Numbered from the stretch's first letter, positions 54,333-63,689 are shown. The stretch: DNA of 64,000 nucleotides from Lactococcus termiticola (GCF_003116835.1 NZ_BFFO01000003.1:156535-220534); one strand, 5' to 3'. Notes: generated by a model from the letters alone, not told the origin. Numbers and translations are program-made.

Positions 54333-56060
54333 TTATCGATAATCAGGCTTCGGCTGGTTGTTATAATAAACACCTGAAATCCGTTCTGCGGCTCCTGCTT
54401 CTGCTGTTTCCAGGGCACGAGAGATTTCGTCGAAGGCTCCGTTGTAGTTGTGGCCATCAAAGAGTTGCATGGCACGGCCAATCCCGTGGGCAACCTTGTC
54501 GTTGCTGGCCTTATAGCGGTTGGCGTATTGCATGAGTTGCTCAGCGAGGACAGCATGGCTGATAAGCTCATCTGTCGCATCCTTGAGGGTGTGCATGGCT
54601 TCAGTTGACACGTCGACGAGGTGGTTGACTGTATCGATATTGATACGGATTTTATCCAGTTCCTTGAAGAGGTTTTGCACCCGGTCGCTGGTGTTAAAGA
54701 AGAGCTCCAGATAGTCCTTTGGAAGGCCTGGCAGATTCTGCTTTTCAACATAGCGTTTGATGATGTGGAGTTCATTTTCGAACTTGTCAGCGATCGATTG
54801 AGCCGCCTGCTCTTCATCCTTGAGGTTGACCAGCTTATTACTGATTTCAAGCTGGTTCTTTTCCATTTCTTCAAGGGCAAGGACAATCGCGTTGACACGT
54901 TTAGCCAGTTGTGAATCTGGTTCAGCCTTTTCTTCGATAGCTTTTTGGACTTCAGCAGCATCTTCTTCCAGGGTTTCAAGATGTTCTTGATAGCCACGGA
55001 CAAAGCCTTTTTCATTGCCAGAGAGGATGTAGGCCTGCATGATATGGTCAATCTCAAGCAGGAGGTTTTTATTGTTGGTCTTGGCATGTTCGATGTAGTC
55101 ATCCAGGACCTTGGCACGTTTTTCTACGCTCCGACGAGAAGCGTATTCTTTTTCAAAAGTGCTATAGATATTGTCAATTTTTACTGAAACACTGTCAAGC
55201 TTAGCTTCAGCGTCTTCCAGCTCAAAGCTAGAGATAGAGGCCTTAGACAGGCTCATGAGTTGCTCAATGTCCTTGAGCTCAGCGTCCAGATTGACGCTTT
55301 CTGGCAAGACATAATTTTCATCCTCAAATTTTTCCTTGGCTTCCTTGACGTCAGCGATTTGTTGAGGATAGTCTTTTTCGACCAGGGTAATGTAATCTGG
55401 AATCCGCTCAGTCACGGCACGCAGGGCCAGTGTGTGATCTTCGGCAGCATCAAGCACTTCTGCTGCTTCGATCGGGTCACCGGTAGAGTTCAAGGTTACA
55501 AATTGAGAAAACTCAAGCTCGATATTGGCCAGTTGCTTCTGGATTTCGTCAATCGTGAAGCCGTAGACTTTTGAATTGTCACTGACTTCAGCCTTGAGCT
55601 CTTCGTAGAGGTCAAGAGAGTTGTCGATTTTAGCTGAGTTCCGGCGCTCTTGCTCAGTGAGCTCAGCCACGCCTTCACGGATGGCCTTGACTTCGTCTTC
55701 CATAATTTCAATTTGGGCTTCAGAGTCATTGACAGACTCACGGGCCTTGAAGAAGTGGAAGGAGTCGTTGAGTTGTTCTGCCTCAAAGATGTGTTCTTCC
55801 AGGTCAGCAAATGAATTTGACGAGAGGTCAATCCATTTTTGATTCCATTCACGGAACATGGTCTGGGACTGGCCGACCAGGTGCATCTTCTTGACGGCGT
55901 CCATCTCTTCTTGGACGGGCAGGTCAAAAAGGGATTCCTTGCGTTCTTCGAGGTCGAGGATGCGGTCTTCTGTTTTTTTACGCATGACCATGGCGAAGAT
56001 ATAAAAGGCAAGGATAATAACTACAAGAACTACTAGGACAATGATAATCGTGCTTGACAT
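54333..56060 (-). CDS. ezrA: septation ring regulator EzrA
   Basis: 575 residues. One N-terminal membrane helix (about 4-25) is followed by a long array of helices with heptad character (spectrin-like repeats) and the conserved QxxxxxREWNQKW region near 70-80. EzrA is an FtsZ-interacting membrane protein that controls Z-ring assembly and division. It stands alone on the minus strand, with repeats on both sides. Confidence 0.93.
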   Translation of the reverse strand: MSSTIIIVLVVLVVIILAFYIFAMVMRKKTEDRILDLEERKESLFDLPVQEEMDAVKKMHLVGQSQTMFREWNQKWIDLSSNSFADLEEHIFEAEQLNDSFHFFKARESVNDSEAQIEIMEDEVKAIREGVAELTEQERRNSAKIDNSLDLYEELKAEVSDNSKVYGFTIDEIQKQLANIELEFSQFVTLNSTGDPIEAAEVLDAAEDHTLALRAVTERIPDYITLVEKDYPQQIADVKEAKEKFEDENYVLPESVNLDAELKDIEQLMSLSKASISSFELEDAEAKLDSVSVKIDNIYSTFEKEYASRRSVEKRAKVLDDYIEHAKTNNKNLLLEIDHIMQAYILSGNEKGFVRGYQEHLETLEEDAAEVQKAIEEKAEPDSQLAKRVNAIVLALEEMEKNQLEISNKLVNLKDEEQAAQSIADKFENELHIIKRYVEKQNLPGLPKDYLELFFNTSDRVQNLFKELDKIRINIDTVNHLVDVSTEAMHTLKDATDELISHAVLAEQLMQYANRYKASNDKVAHGIGRAMQLFDGHNYNGAFDEISRALETAEAGAAERISGVYYNNQPKPDYR

Positions 56061-56202
56061 GTGGGCTCCACTATTTTTATTTTAATAATTTCTGATTTTG
56101 AATAGGTTTTTTTAGACGATAAAACCTCAAGCATAATTATATCATATTTCATCGAAAAAAAGGGAAACTTTTTTGGGCTGGGAAATGAGTGGGGGTGCTT
56201 AA

Positions 56203-56343
56203 TTCGTTTCGGTCCAGAAAAGCCGGTGGCTTGCCGTGAGGCCGCAAGCGAATCCTTCGGATTCCATTGCTAAGTCTGGAGCCCTGCGGTCTCCAGACTT
56301 GCCTTGTTTCACGGCATGCCACCGGCTTTTCTGGACCTCCACT
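56203..56343 (+). repeat. structured repeat family 1, copy K (pair member)
   Basis: 28-base arms (56212-56239 and 56309-56336) pair with one mismatch; start GTCCAGAAAAGCCGGTGGC. Hairpins GCAAGCGAATCC..GGATTCCATTGC and GTCTGGAGCCC..GGTCTCCAGAC are exact. It faces copy L about 55 bases away. Confidence 0.92.
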
Positions 56344-56397
56344 GTACTTGCTGTCTCATCATTTCCTTTTTGGAGATGGCATCTTGCTAATGAGTAA

Positions 56398-56535
56398 CTA
56401 GCGGAACGGAAGGAAAAGGCCAGTGAATAGTGAACAAGGCAAACGGCGAGACCGAAGGGCTCGACGTTTAGCAATGAAAGCAAAGCTTTGCTTGCGGCCC
56501 CACTATTCACTGGCCTTTTCCTGGAGTGTAGCGAC
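56398..56535 (-). repeat. structured repeat family 1, copy L (inverted partner of K)
   Basis: Perfect 22-base arms (56411-56432 and 56501-56522; start AGGAAAAGGCCAGTGAATAG). K and L fill most of the 531-base gap between ezrA and tsf. Confidence 0.9.
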
Positions 56536-56550
56536 TTCCCAACACAAAAT

Positions 56551-56577
56551 AAAAAAAACCAGGCCAAAACCCAGTTT
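56551..56577 (-). terminator. tsf terminator
   Basis: AAACTGGG / CCTGGTTT with two G-T pairs and an eight-T run, read leftwards. Confidence 0.7.
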
Positions 56578-56591
56578 CTAAAATCTTAATA

Positions 56592-57617
56592 TTAAAGTCC
56601 AGCTTGAGCTGCAACTTCTGCTGCAAAGTCGTTTTCTGCTTTTTCAATACCTTCGCCAACTTCAAAACGTACAAAGCTGATTGCTTTAGCGTTTTGAGCT
56701 TCAAGGTAGGCTTCAACTGTCTTGCTGTCATCCATGATGTAAACTTGTGAAAGCAAAGTGTACTCTTGGTCAACCTTAGTATTGTCAAGCATGAAGCGAT
56801 CCATCTTACCTGGGAGAATCTTATCCCAGATCTTTTCTGGTTTGCCTTCAGCTTTGAGTTCTTCCTTGATGTCAACTTCAGCTTGTGCAATCACTTCATC
56901 AGTGAGTTGTTGCTTAGAACCATATTTCAAGTGAGCAAGGGCTGGTTTATCAACCATAGCGCGAGCTTCGTTGTCTTGGTCAATCTTGTGGTTCATTTGA
57001 GCCAATTCATCGTGGATGAATTCTGGATCAAGCTCAGTATAAGACATTACTGTTGGGTGCATTGCTGCAACGTGCATTGAAACTTGCTTAGCAATGGTTT
57101 CGTCAGCCCCTTCAAGGACAGTGATAACTCCGATACGGCCTTGGTTGTGTTGGTAGGCACCGAAGTGTTGAGCATCAGTTTTTTCAACCAATGCAAAACG
57201 GCGGAATGAAATCTTTTCACCGATAGTTGCAGTTGCTGAAACGAATGATTCAGCCAAAGTTTCACCTGATTTAGTTGTCAAAGCAAGGGCTGCTTCTTGG
57301 TCAGCTGGTTTTTGATCTGCGATCAATTCTGCAGTTTCCTTAACCAAAGTGATGAACTGGTCGTTTTTCGCAACGAAGTCAGTTTCTGAGTTAACTTCGA
57401 TCAATGCTGCGACGTTACCCTTAACGGCAAGACCTGTCAAGCCTTCAGCGGCCACACGGTCAGCCTTCTTTTCAGCCTTTGCAATCCCTTTTTCGCGGAG
57501 GACTTCAGCGGCTTTTTCCATATCGCCGTTGACTTCTTCGAGGGCTTTCTTGGCATCCATGATGCCGGCACCTGTTTTTTCACGCAATTCTTTGACTTGT
57601 GCTGCTGATACTGCCAT
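56592..57617 (-). CDS. tsf: elongation factor Ts
   Basis: 341 residues, [20 protein letters not shown], with TDFVAKN in the core domain and the longer streptococcal-type C-terminal half. It recharges EF-Tu with GTP. It follows rpsB after 78 bases that contain a hairpin with a T run, so transcription into tsf is probably reduced there. Confidence 0.97.
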   Translation of the reverse strand: MAVSAAQVKELREKTGAGIMDAKKALEEVNGDMEKAAEVLREKGIAKAEKKADRVAAEGLTGLAVKGNVAALIEVNSETDFVAKNDQFITLVKETAELIADQKPADQEAALALTTKSGETLAESFVSATATIGEKISFRRFALVEKTDAQHFGAYQHNQGRIGVITVLEGADETIAKQVSMHVAAMHPTVMSYTELDPEFIHDELAQMNHKIDQDNEARAMVDKPALAHLKYGSKQQLTDEVIAQAEVDIKEELKAEGKPEKIWDKILPGKMDRFMLDNTKVDQEYTLLSQVYIMDDSKTVEAYLEAQNAKAISFVRFEVGEGIEKAENDFAAEVAAQAGL

Positions 57618-57648
57618 TATTGTTCTCCTTAATTGTCTTTGTTTTTAT

Positions 57649-57683
57649 AAAAAAACGAGAAAGGCGCAGCCGCCTCGCCCGTT
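57649..57683 (-). terminator. attenuator-like hairpin between rpsB and tsf
   Basis: Read leftwards: AACGGGCGAGGCG..CGCCTTTCTCGTT and seven T. A partial terminator would set the rpsB:tsf ratio. Confidence 0.7.
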
Positions 57684-57695
57684 ATGTTTACTTGA

Positions 57696-58481
57696 TTATT
57701 CAGCGTCTTTCTTGCCTTCAACCACTTCAACGAGGTCTTCAAGAGATTCTTCGCTGGCTGGAGCTGCCTTAGCTTCAAGGGCTTCTTCAACGTTATCTTC
57801 ACCTTGACGGCCTTCGATGATGGCATCTGCCATCTTACCAGTGATCAATTTAACGGCACGGATCGCGTCGTCGTTTGATGGGATGATTACATCGATTGGG
57901 TCTGGGTCTGCGTTAGTATCAACCATCGCAACAACAGGGATACCCAATTTTTGAGCTTCTTGGATCGCGATTTGTTCGTTGTGTGGGTCAACAACATACA
58001 TCACATCAGGGATGCGTGGCATGTCTTGGATACCACCCAAGAATTTTTCAAGGCGTTCGCGTTCTTTGTTCAAAAGAACAACTTCTTTCTTAGGCAATAC
58101 GTCGAAAGTACCATCTTCTTCCATCTTGTTGATAGATTTGAGGCGGCTGATACGTGATTGGATCGTGTTCCAGTTAGTCAAAGTACCACCCAACCAACGA
58201 TGGTTGATGTAGTATTGACCAGCGCGTTCAGCTTCTTCTTTGACAGCTTCAGCAGCTTGTTTCTTTGTACCAACAAAGAGGACAACAGCACCTTCTGAAG
58301 CAGCTCTACGCATGTAGTTGTAAGCATCGTCAACGAGCTTAACTGTCTTTTGCAAGTCGATAACGTGGATACCATTACGTTCTGTAAAGATGAATGGTTT
58401 CATTTTTGGGTTCCAACGACGCGTTTGGTGACCGAAGTGCACACCAGCTTCGAGGAGTTGTTTCATTGAAATAACTGACAT
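57696..58481 (-). CDS. rpsB: 30S ribosomal protein S2
   Basis: 261 residues from ATG 58481 ([20 protein letters not shown]) after AAAGGAGA; the frame extends 15 codons further without support. [13 protein letters not shown] and the acidic C-terminus are typical. S2 completes the small subunit. It has a strong promoter, a leader of about 115 nt and is followed by tsf. Confidence 0.98.
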   Translation of the reverse strand: MSVISMKQLLEAGVHFGHQTRRWNPKMKPFIFTERNGIHVIDLQKTVKLVDDAYNYMRRAASEGAVVLFVGTKKQAAEAVKEEAERAGQYYINHRWLGGTLTNWNTIQSRISRLKSINKMEEDGTFDVLPKKEVVLLNKERERLEKFLGGIQDMPRIPDVMYVVDPHNEQIAIQEAQKLGIPVVAMVDTNADPDPIDVIIPSNDDAIRAVKLITGKMADAIIEGRQGEDNVEEALEAKAAPASEESLEDLVEVVEGKKDAE

Positions 58482-58603
58482 TTGAATGTCTCCTTTTAAG
58501 ATAGTTTTTCCTCTTTTGACTGTCAACCAGGCCCGCTACTATGGCTAGCACTACGAGACTGTCAGGTCAAAATGCGAGATGGTTGCTTTACAGCAACGTT
58601 TTA

Positions 58604-58632
58604 ATTATACACTAAAGTTTGGGCTTTGGCAA
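58604..58632 (-). promoter_or_regulatory. rpsB promoter
   Basis: Read leftwards: TTGCCA (58632-58627), 17-base spacer, TATAAT (58609-58604). The leader contains a GTTGCTGTAAAGCAAC hairpin and may bind S2. Confidence 0.8.
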
Positions 58633-58649
58633 CTGGAAGGGGGGTGAAG

Positions 58650-58785
58650 TCGTTGCGTTCCAGAATTCTGGGGAGATGCTGTGGGGCCGCGAGCGAAGCT
58701 TCGCTTCCATCGCTAAATTCTGAGCCCTTGCGGTCTCAGAATTTGCCTTATTCCACTGCATTCCCCAGAATTCTTCCACTCCACT
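58650..58785 (+). repeat. structured repeat family 1, copy M
   Basis: Arms AGAATTCTGGGGAGATGCTG.. (58662-58684) and 58753-58774 pair with a small internal loop. Ends CGTTGCGTTCC and CACTCCACTTG are close to consensus. It lies just upstream of the rpsB promoter. Confidence 0.9.
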
Positions 58786-58793
58786 TGGACAGC

Positions 58794-59282
58794 CTAATAC
58801 TTTTTGAAATCTCGTGTAAAATCGACCTCTTCTTCAATTTGGATATTTTTGAGGGCCGTTTCCATGGGCTTGAGTTTCTTTTTGGCTTTGGGCTGGGCGC
58901 TTTTGTCTTCGCTGAGTTTTGGCTTTGCTGAGGCGGGGGCTTTCTTTGAGGCTTTTTCTTTAGGGCTTGTCAGCTTGAGCTCGAAGCTTTCTTCCGGGAA
59001 GAACTCCCCGACTTTGGCTAGGATGGTCTCTAGGCCAAAGCTGTGGGCAATCCAGAAGGGTTTGCCTGTTGCCTTGGCGGCTTCTTTGGCAAAGCTGACG
59101 GAATGGTGGGCGACGTTTTGATTGCGCATGATGATGAGATCGGACTTAGCGACTAAACGTTCGATTTCAGCCCTGTTGGGCTTCTTTTTATCAAAACCCA
59201 AAAAGGCAAGTCCAGCTTTTGCCAGGCCTGCCTTGAGGTCACCCCAATATTTTGCTTCAGATAGGATGAGAATGGTTCGCAT
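58794..59282 (-). CDS. DUF2325 domain protein with Lys/Ala-rich tail
   Basis: 162 residues. The segment KSDLIIMRNQNVAHHSVSFA, then KEAAKATGKPFWIA, matches the end of DUF2325 Rossmann-like domains (SDxxxxxTxxxxHxxxxxAKxxAKxxGKP). A disordered Lys/Ala/Pro-rich part (about 108-140) and a short C-terminal acidic stretch follow. DUF2325 function is unknown. The ATG is about 20 bases from the 3' end of tRNA-Ser, so both may share a transcript. Confidence 0.65.
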   Translation of the reverse strand: MRTILILSEAKYWGDLKAGLAKAGLAFLGFDKKKPNRAEIERLVAKSDLIIMRNQNVAHHSVSFAKEAAKATGKPFWIAHSFGLETILAKVGEFFPEESFELKLTSPKEKASKKAPASAKPKLSEDKSAQPKAKKKLKPMETALKNIQIEEEVDFTRDFKKY

Positions 59283-59300
59283 AATGCTCCTTTTTCAAAA

Positions 59301-59386
59301 GGAAGAGACGGGATTCGAACCCGCGAATGGCTTTCGCCATTACACGCTTTCCAAGCGTGCTCCTTCAGCCTCTCGGACACTCTTCC
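59301..59386 (-). tRNA. tRNA-Ser (anticodon GGA)
   Basis: Acceptor GGAAGAG/CTCTTCC, anticodon loop TTGGAAA in a CACGC/GCGTG stem, long variable arm (AATGGCGAAAGCCATT), T-arm GGGTTCGAATCCC. CCA is not encoded. Confidence 0.95.
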
Positions 59387-59426
59387 GAACCCTAATAGTA
59401 TATCAGATTTAGGGGGTCTAAGCAAG

Positions 59427-59500
59427 CCGTTCCGTGTGCGAAAGCCGTTTCCCTACTGTAGGCACGCAAGCAAAGCCTTCGGCTTTCACACACTACACTG
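59427..59500 (+). repeat. shrunken remnant of repeat family 1 (copy N)
   Basis: CCGTTCCGTGTGCGAAAGCC and GGCTTTCACACAC pair; the first hairpin core CGCAAGCAAAGCCTTCGG is present and the second hairpin is missing. Confidence 0.6.
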
Positions 59501-59512
59501 TATTATTAAAAA

Positions 59513-60100
59513 TTAAATCAATTCTTCTTTATGAAAGGCATCCAGCACTTGAGCGCCGTCATTGAGCTTCTCCCATATCACTGCCCGGCCGGCAAGCTTC
59601 GATTTTTTAACGTCAATAATCCTCTGGTTAGCTGAGCCACGGAATTGCAAGGTCAGGTCCTTTTCCTCCAGGATAAAAGGCCCGTCCACCAGGATGTCAA
59701 TTTCAGCCAACAACTCCTGCTTGTCCTGGCTTTCTTCCTGGAGCTCCTCCCAGCTATAGCCGGTCCAGGACCAGATGTCCTTGCCCGGTAGCTCTTTGCG
59801 GACTCTTTTGACCAGCGGCAACAAGATTCCTGTGTTCATAAAGGGCTCGCCACCCAGCAAGGTCAAGCCTTGAACATAGGGCTGGGCGAGATCAGCCATG
59901 ATTTGCTCTTCGAGTTCGGCCGTATACGGCTGGCCATAGTCAAAGTCCCAGGTTGCCTGATTGTAGCAGCCAGGGCAGTGAAAAAGACAGCCCGACACAT
60001 AGAGCGAGCAACGGACCCCTTCGCCATCGACAAAGTTAAAAGGCTTATAATCCGCAATCTTGCCCTTAGAATAATCTTGGGCTAGCTTTTTTTCATTCAT
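59513..60100 (-). CDS. nrdG: anaerobic ribonucleotide reductase activating protein NrdG
   Basis: 195 residues, radical SAM enzyme. CLFHCPGCYN is the CxxxCxxC cluster motif, followed by LLGGEPFMN. It generates the glycyl radical on NrdD. It lies 13 bases after nrdD in the same unit. Length is usual for lactococcal/streptococcal NrdG. Confidence 0.95.
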   Translation of the reverse strand: MNEKKLAQDYSKGKIADYKPFNFVDGEGVRCSLYVSGCLFHCPGCYNQATWDFDYGQPYTAELEEQIMADLAQPYVQGLTLLGGEPFMNTGILLPLVKRVRKELPGKDIWSWTGYSWEELQEESQDKQELLAEIDILVDGPFILEEKDLTLQFRGSANQRIIDVKKSKLAGRAVIWEKLNDGAQVLDAFHKEELI

Positions 60101-60113
60101 TGCTCTCCTTGTC

Positions 60114-62249
60114 CTACATGTGTTTTACCCGGGCCACAATTTCAGAGTGGCGCCCGTGCACCATTGGCCGAGCCTGAGGATTACCAAGATAGCCACAGGT
60201 CCGCTTGACCACATCACAGGTCTCAGGGTTGCTGTTGCCACATTCTGGGCACTTGAACCCACGAGCTGTTGGGGCAAAATCCCCCTCAAAGCCACATTCA
60301 TAGCAGTGGTCAATCGGGGCATTAGTCCCCAGGTAGCCGACCCGGTCGTAGGCATAGTCCCAGACGGCCTCAAGGGCCTTTGGATTCTGCTGGATGACCG
60401 GATATTCGCAGTAGTGGATAAAACCACCATTGGCATAGACAGGGTAATCTTTCTCAAAATCTAATTTTTCAAATGGTGTTGGATTCTTGCGGACATCATA
60501 GTGGAAGGAATTCGTATAGTAATCCTTGTCCGTGATGTCAGCCACCTCGCCAAATTTGGCCTTGTCCAGCTTGCAAAAGCGGTCTGTCAGGCTCTCAGAC
60601 GGCGTGCTGTAAACGCTGAAGTGGTAGCCCATCTCAGCTGACCAATCGGCACAGCGGGCATGCATGGCCTTGACAATCTCAAGGCTGAAGGCTTTGGCTT
60701 CTGGATTCTGCTCCCAGGTCGGCCCGTAAAAGCTGGTCACAACCTCATAAATGCCGATGTAGCCCAGAGAAATCGTCGCCCGGTCATTCTTATAAAGACT
60801 GTCAACTTCTTCATTGGCCTCTAAACGTCCCAGTGCCCCGTTCATAAAGAGGATGGGAGCGTTTTTAGGTTCCGCCTCACGACAGCGAGCAATCCGGAAA
60901 TCCAGGGCATCTTTAGCGATATCCAGGCGTTCATTAAAGATTTGCCAAAATTTATCCTTATTGCCAGAAGCCTCAAGGGCGATTCTTGGCAGGTTGACTG
61001 TGACCACGCCCAGATTATTTCGACCAGCTGTGACCTCGTTGCCCTGTGCATCCTGCCAGGCATGAAGGAAGCTCCGACAGCCCATAGAAGCCTTGAAGGA
61101 GCCCGTCAGCTCGACAATCTTGTCATAAGAGAGGACATCAGGATACATCCGCTTGGTCGAACATTCGACGGCTAGCTGCTTGATGTCGTAGTTTGCTGTG
61201 TCTGCCTCGAGGTTGAGCCCCCGCTTCAGCGTGAAAATCAACTTAGGGAAAATCGCTGTCCGGCGTTCCTTACCAAGCCCCTTAATTCTGACCTTGAGGA
61301 TGGCCTTTTGGATTTCCCGGGCATAATAGTCTGTCCCTAAGCCAAAACCAAGCGTGACAAAGGGTGTCTGACCGTTCGATGTGAAAAGTGTATTAATTTC
61401 ATACTCTAAAGACTGCATGGCATCGTAGATGTCTTTTTCCGTCTTTTCCTTAGCATAGGCTTCCTGCTTGCTAGCATCGTCAATCCAAGCCTTGGCATCT
61501 GTCAAATGCTTTTCATAATTGAGCTTGGCATAAGGGGCGAGAATCTCGTCTGCCCGGTCAAAAGAGCAACCGCCGTATTGAGAGCTGGCCACATTGGCGA
61601 TGATTTGGCTGGCCTGGGCAGTGGCTGTCTGGATAGACTTAGGTGATTCTACTTGAGCATTGCCCAACTGGAAGCCGTTTTCAAACATGTTCTTGAAGTC
61701 AATCAGACAGCAGTTGGACATGGTTGTATAAGGACTGTAGTCCAGATCGTGGAAGTGGATATCGCCCTTCTGGTGTGCATTGGCCACATGGGCCGGCAGC
61801 ATTTTCAGGCCGATAGCCTTAGCAACCGCACCCGCCGTCAGGTCTCGCTGTGTATTGAAGACATTGGCGTCTTTATTAGCATTTTCATTGACGACCGACT
61901 GATCCTTATTGACCAATTTTTCAATCGTGAAATTGATGTCCGTCGCCTTTTGACGGGCCAGGTCTCGCTGGGTCCGGTAGCTGACATAGGCCTTGGCCAG
62001 ATCAAGCTCGCCTGCCTCCATGAGTTCGTGCTCAACGATATTTTGAATCTCATAGATTTTGACATCTTCATCAAAACGGCTAAAGAGCTCAGAGAGGACT
62101 TGTGCCTTTATTTTTTTCAGCTCAGCCTCTTTGATTTTCCCCTGAGCTGCTTTTTCTAAAGCATGAAGGATTTTATCCCCATCAAAATCAACCCGGCGGC
62201 CATCCCGCTTGATGACTTGAATGGTCTTTTCCTCTATCAAAACTTGCAT
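60114..62249 (-). CDS. nrdD: anaerobic ribonucleoside-triphosphate reductase NrdD
   Basis: 711 residues. An N-terminal ATP-cone (VIKRDGRRVDFDGDKIL), the catalytic barrel with its active-site Cys, a CYECG...CPECG zinc site and the glycyl-radical loop RTCGYLG near the C-terminus. It reduces ribonucleotides without oxygen. The promoter overlaps a box resembling the NrdR target, matching the NrdR control expected for nrd genes. nrdG follows directly. Confidence 0.97.
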   Translation of the reverse strand: MQVLIEEKTIQVIKRDGRRVDFDGDKILHALEKAAQGKIKEAELKKIKAQVLSELFSRFDEDVKIYEIQNIVEHELMEAGELDLAKAYVSYRTQRDLARQKATDINFTIEKLVNKDQSVVNENANKDANVFNTQRDLTAGAVAKAIGLKMLPAHVANAHQKGDIHFHDLDYSPYTTMSNCCLIDFKNMFENGFQLGNAQVESPKSIQTATAQASQIIANVASSQYGGCSFDRADEILAPYAKLNYEKHLTDAKAWIDDASKQEAYAKEKTEKDIYDAMQSLEYEINTLFTSNGQTPFVTLGFGLGTDYYAREIQKAILKVRIKGLGKERRTAIFPKLIFTLKRGLNLEADTANYDIKQLAVECSTKRMYPDVLSYDKIVELTGSFKASMGCRSFLHAWQDAQGNEVTAGRNNLGVVTVNLPRIALEASGNKDKFWQIFNERLDIAKDALDFRIARCREAEPKNAPILFMNGALGRLEANEEVDSLYKNDRATISLGYIGIYEVVTSFYGPTWEQNPEAKAFSLEIVKAMHARCADWSAEMGYHFSVYSTPSESLTDRFCKLDKAKFGEVADITDKDYYTNSFHYDVRKNPTPFEKLDFEKDYPVYANGGFIHYCEYPVIQQNPKALEAVWDYAYDRVGYLGTNAPIDHCYECGFEGDFAPTARGFKCPECGNSNPETCDVVKRTCGYLGNPQARPMVHGRHSEIVARVKHM

Positions 62250-62296
62250 CCTACTAACCTCATTTCACACATTCAAAAAATTGATTCGCTTTTAAA

Positions 62297-62338
62297 ATTG
62301 TATCAAAATTCACAAAGGATTTCAACAAGATATTGTGT
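62297..62338 (-). promoter_or_regulatory. nrdD promoter with NrdR-like box
   Basis: Read leftwards: ACACAATATCTTGTTG (62338-62323) resembles the NrdR box (ACACTATATATTGTGT) and overlaps TTGAAA (62325-62320). A 17-base spacer and TACAAT (62302-62297) follow. I see only one clear box, where two are usual. Confidence 0.65.
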
Positions 62339-62501
62339 CTTTTTCGTTAAATCTCGATGAGAAAGCACAAGATGTGGGGCACCAACCTTCTCCAGACCTT
62401 TGATTGCTAGCAATAACTTTTTAGAACGCGAGAAACAAGACAAGAAAACCACTTTCTCATTTGATGCTCTAAATGTTTCAATTCGATAAAGCTATTATAA
62501 C
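62339..62501. other. intergenic stretch without recognised content
   Basis: Between the nrdD promoter and the tRNA terminator. A TATAAT with little -35 support near 62493 reads toward nrdD, but I find no gene or clear structure. Confidence 0.5.
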
Positions 62502-62538
62502 AAAAAACTCGCAAGACATATCAGTCTTACGAGTTTAA
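62502..62538 (-). terminator. terminator of the tRNA operon
   Basis: AAACTCGTAAGAC / GTCTTGCGAGTTT with a T run, read leftwards. Confidence 0.9.
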
Positions 62539-62565
62539 CTCAATATTCGGGGCCAAGCCCTTAGA

Positions 62566-62651
62566 TGCCGAGGACCGGTTTCGAACCGGTACGAAGGTTA
62601 CCCTTCGCAGGATTTTAAGTCCTGTGCGTCTGCCAGTTCCGCCACCCCGGC
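62566..62651 (-). tRNA. tRNA-Leu (anticodon TAA)
   Basis: Anticodon loop CTTAAAA in a CAGGA/TCCTG stem, long variable arm, T-arm CGGTTCGAAACCG. Last tRNA of the operon. Confidence 0.95.
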
Positions 62652-62662
62652 TCAGTTGAATA

Positions 62663-62736
62663 TCGGGAAGACAGGATTCGAACCTGCGACACCTTGGTCC
62701 CAAACCAAGTACTCTACCAAGCTGAGCTACTTCCCG
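62663..62736 (-). tRNA. tRNA-Pro (anticodon TGG)
   Basis: Acceptor CGGGAAG/CTTCCCG, anticodon loop TTTGGGA in CTTGG/CCAAG. Confidence 0.95.
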
Positions 62737-62771
62737 GGTGATACTTATGTAATGCATACACCGAAGTGTAA

Positions 62772-62845
62772 TGCAAGCGGTAGGATTCGAACCTACAACC
62801 GCCTGATTCGTAGTCAGGTACTCTATCCAGTTGAGCCACGCCTGC
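62772..62845 (-). tRNA. tRNA-Arg (anticodon ACG)
   Basis: Acceptor GCAGGCG/CGCTTGC, anticodon loop CTACGAA in CCTGA/TCAGG; the wobble A is normally deaminated. Confidence 0.95.
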
Positions 62846-62972
62846 TTGTGTTGTGAAGTTGCGAGTAAGGCTTACGACCAAAGGAAGTAAGTATTGCCGC
62901 AACTTCCAAAACAAGGTTGCGGATAAGGAAAACGAAGTTTTCCTCCTTACAGGTAAAGGGCCATTAGGCCAA
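62846..62972. repeat. tRNA spacer with nested inverted repeats (Arg-Gly)
   Basis: GAAGTTGCG (62855-62863) pairs with CGCAACTTC (62898-62906); AGGAAAAC and GTTTTCCT (62926-62944) form a second hairpin. Confidence 0.7.
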
Positions 62973-63044
62973 AGCGAACGACGGGATTCGAACCCGCGAC
63001 CCCAACCATGGCAAGGTTGTGCTCTACCCCTGAGCTACGTTCGC
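62973..63044 (-). tRNA. tRNA-Gly (anticodon GCC)
   Basis: Acceptor GCGAACG/CGTTCGC, discriminator T, anticodon loop TTGCCAT in CAACC/GGTTG. Confidence 0.95.
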
Positions 63045-63297
63045 TGAGCATTAGAGGAGCTGAGTCAAGAAAGCACTGCTTTCTTGACCATCTCCTCAAT
63101 GCGAAGGTGACGGATAAGGAAAAGCGTGAGCTTTTCTTTCCTCTTTTCTTCGCTTGGTGTATACACCTGGTAATGTAAAGGAGCTTGTCTGCTTCGCAGT
63201 TTCGCTGCGCTCAGATGACTGCGTCATCACAAGCTCCTTTACATCAAAATTTTAGCGCGTTCGGAAAGCGAGCTTTCCAACGCTTATAAAATTTTGA
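63045..63297. repeat. tRNA spacer of stacked inverted repeats (Gly-Thr)
   Basis: In order: GTCAAGAAAGC..GCTTTCTTGAC (63064-63088), GGAAAAGC..GCTTTTC, a 16-base perfect pair ATGTAAAGGAGCTTGT (63173-63188, 63229-63244), and CATCAAAATTTTA..TAAAATTTTGATG (63242-63254, 63287-63299) with an inner GCGTT..AACGC. The last arm reaches the 3' end of tRNA-Thr. Confidence 0.75.
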
Positions 63298-63370
63298 TGC
63301 CGACTACATGATTCGAACACGCGACCCTCTGATTACAAATCAGATGCTCTACCAACTGAGCTAAGTCGGC
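63298..63370 (-). tRNA. tRNA-Thr (anticodon TGT)
   Basis: Acceptor GCCGACT/AGTCGGC, anticodon loop TTTGTAA in TCTGA/TCAGA. The T-stem GCGTG/CATGT relies on two G-T pairs, weaker than usual. Confidence 0.92.
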
Positions 63371-63404
63371 TTGGTTGGATTTAACTTTGCCAACTTCACT
63401 CAGT

Positions 63405-63502
63405 AGAGCATCTGCGAGGTGGAAAGCTACGCTTTCTTTATTCGCAACCTTGAAGCAGTGCTTCAAGCTCTACCAACTGAGCTAAGTCGGCTTGGTTGGA
63501 TT
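63405..63502 (-). repeat. partial duplicates of the tRNA-Thr 5' half
   Basis: Minus strand 63491-63467 repeats the first 25 bases of tRNA-Thr (GCCGACTTAGCTCAGTTGG...) with the same upstream AAATCCAACCAA. CTCAGTAGAGCATCTG near 63399-63414 is a D-arm piece in the opposite direction. No complete tRNA can be built. Confidence 0.7.
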
Positions 63503-63503
63503 T

Positions 63504-63605
63504 CATGGTTGGCCAATGCTTGAGACATTGACTAACCATGATGTTGAGTTTGGGGTGGAAAATGCTTCCTTTGGTCGCATTTTCTACGCCCAAACTCTAA
63601 CATCA
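63504..63605. repeat. tRNA spacer with two long inverted repeats (Thr-Leu)
   Basis: CATGGTTGGCCAATG (63504-63518) with 63526-63540, and ATGATGTTGAGTTTGGG (63538-63554) with 63588-63606, the latter enclosing GAAAATGC..GCATTTTC. Confidence 0.7.
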
Positions 63606-63687
63606 TGCGGATGAAAGGACTTGAACCTTCACGCCCGAAAGCACTAGAACCTAAATCTAGCGTGTCTGCCAATTTCACCACATCCGC
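63606..63687 (-). tRNA. tRNA-Leu (anticodon TAG)
   Basis: Acceptor GCGGATG/CATCCGC, anticodon loop TTTAGGT in CTAGA/TCTAG, long variable arm. Confidence 0.95.
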
Positions 63688-63689
63688 AA

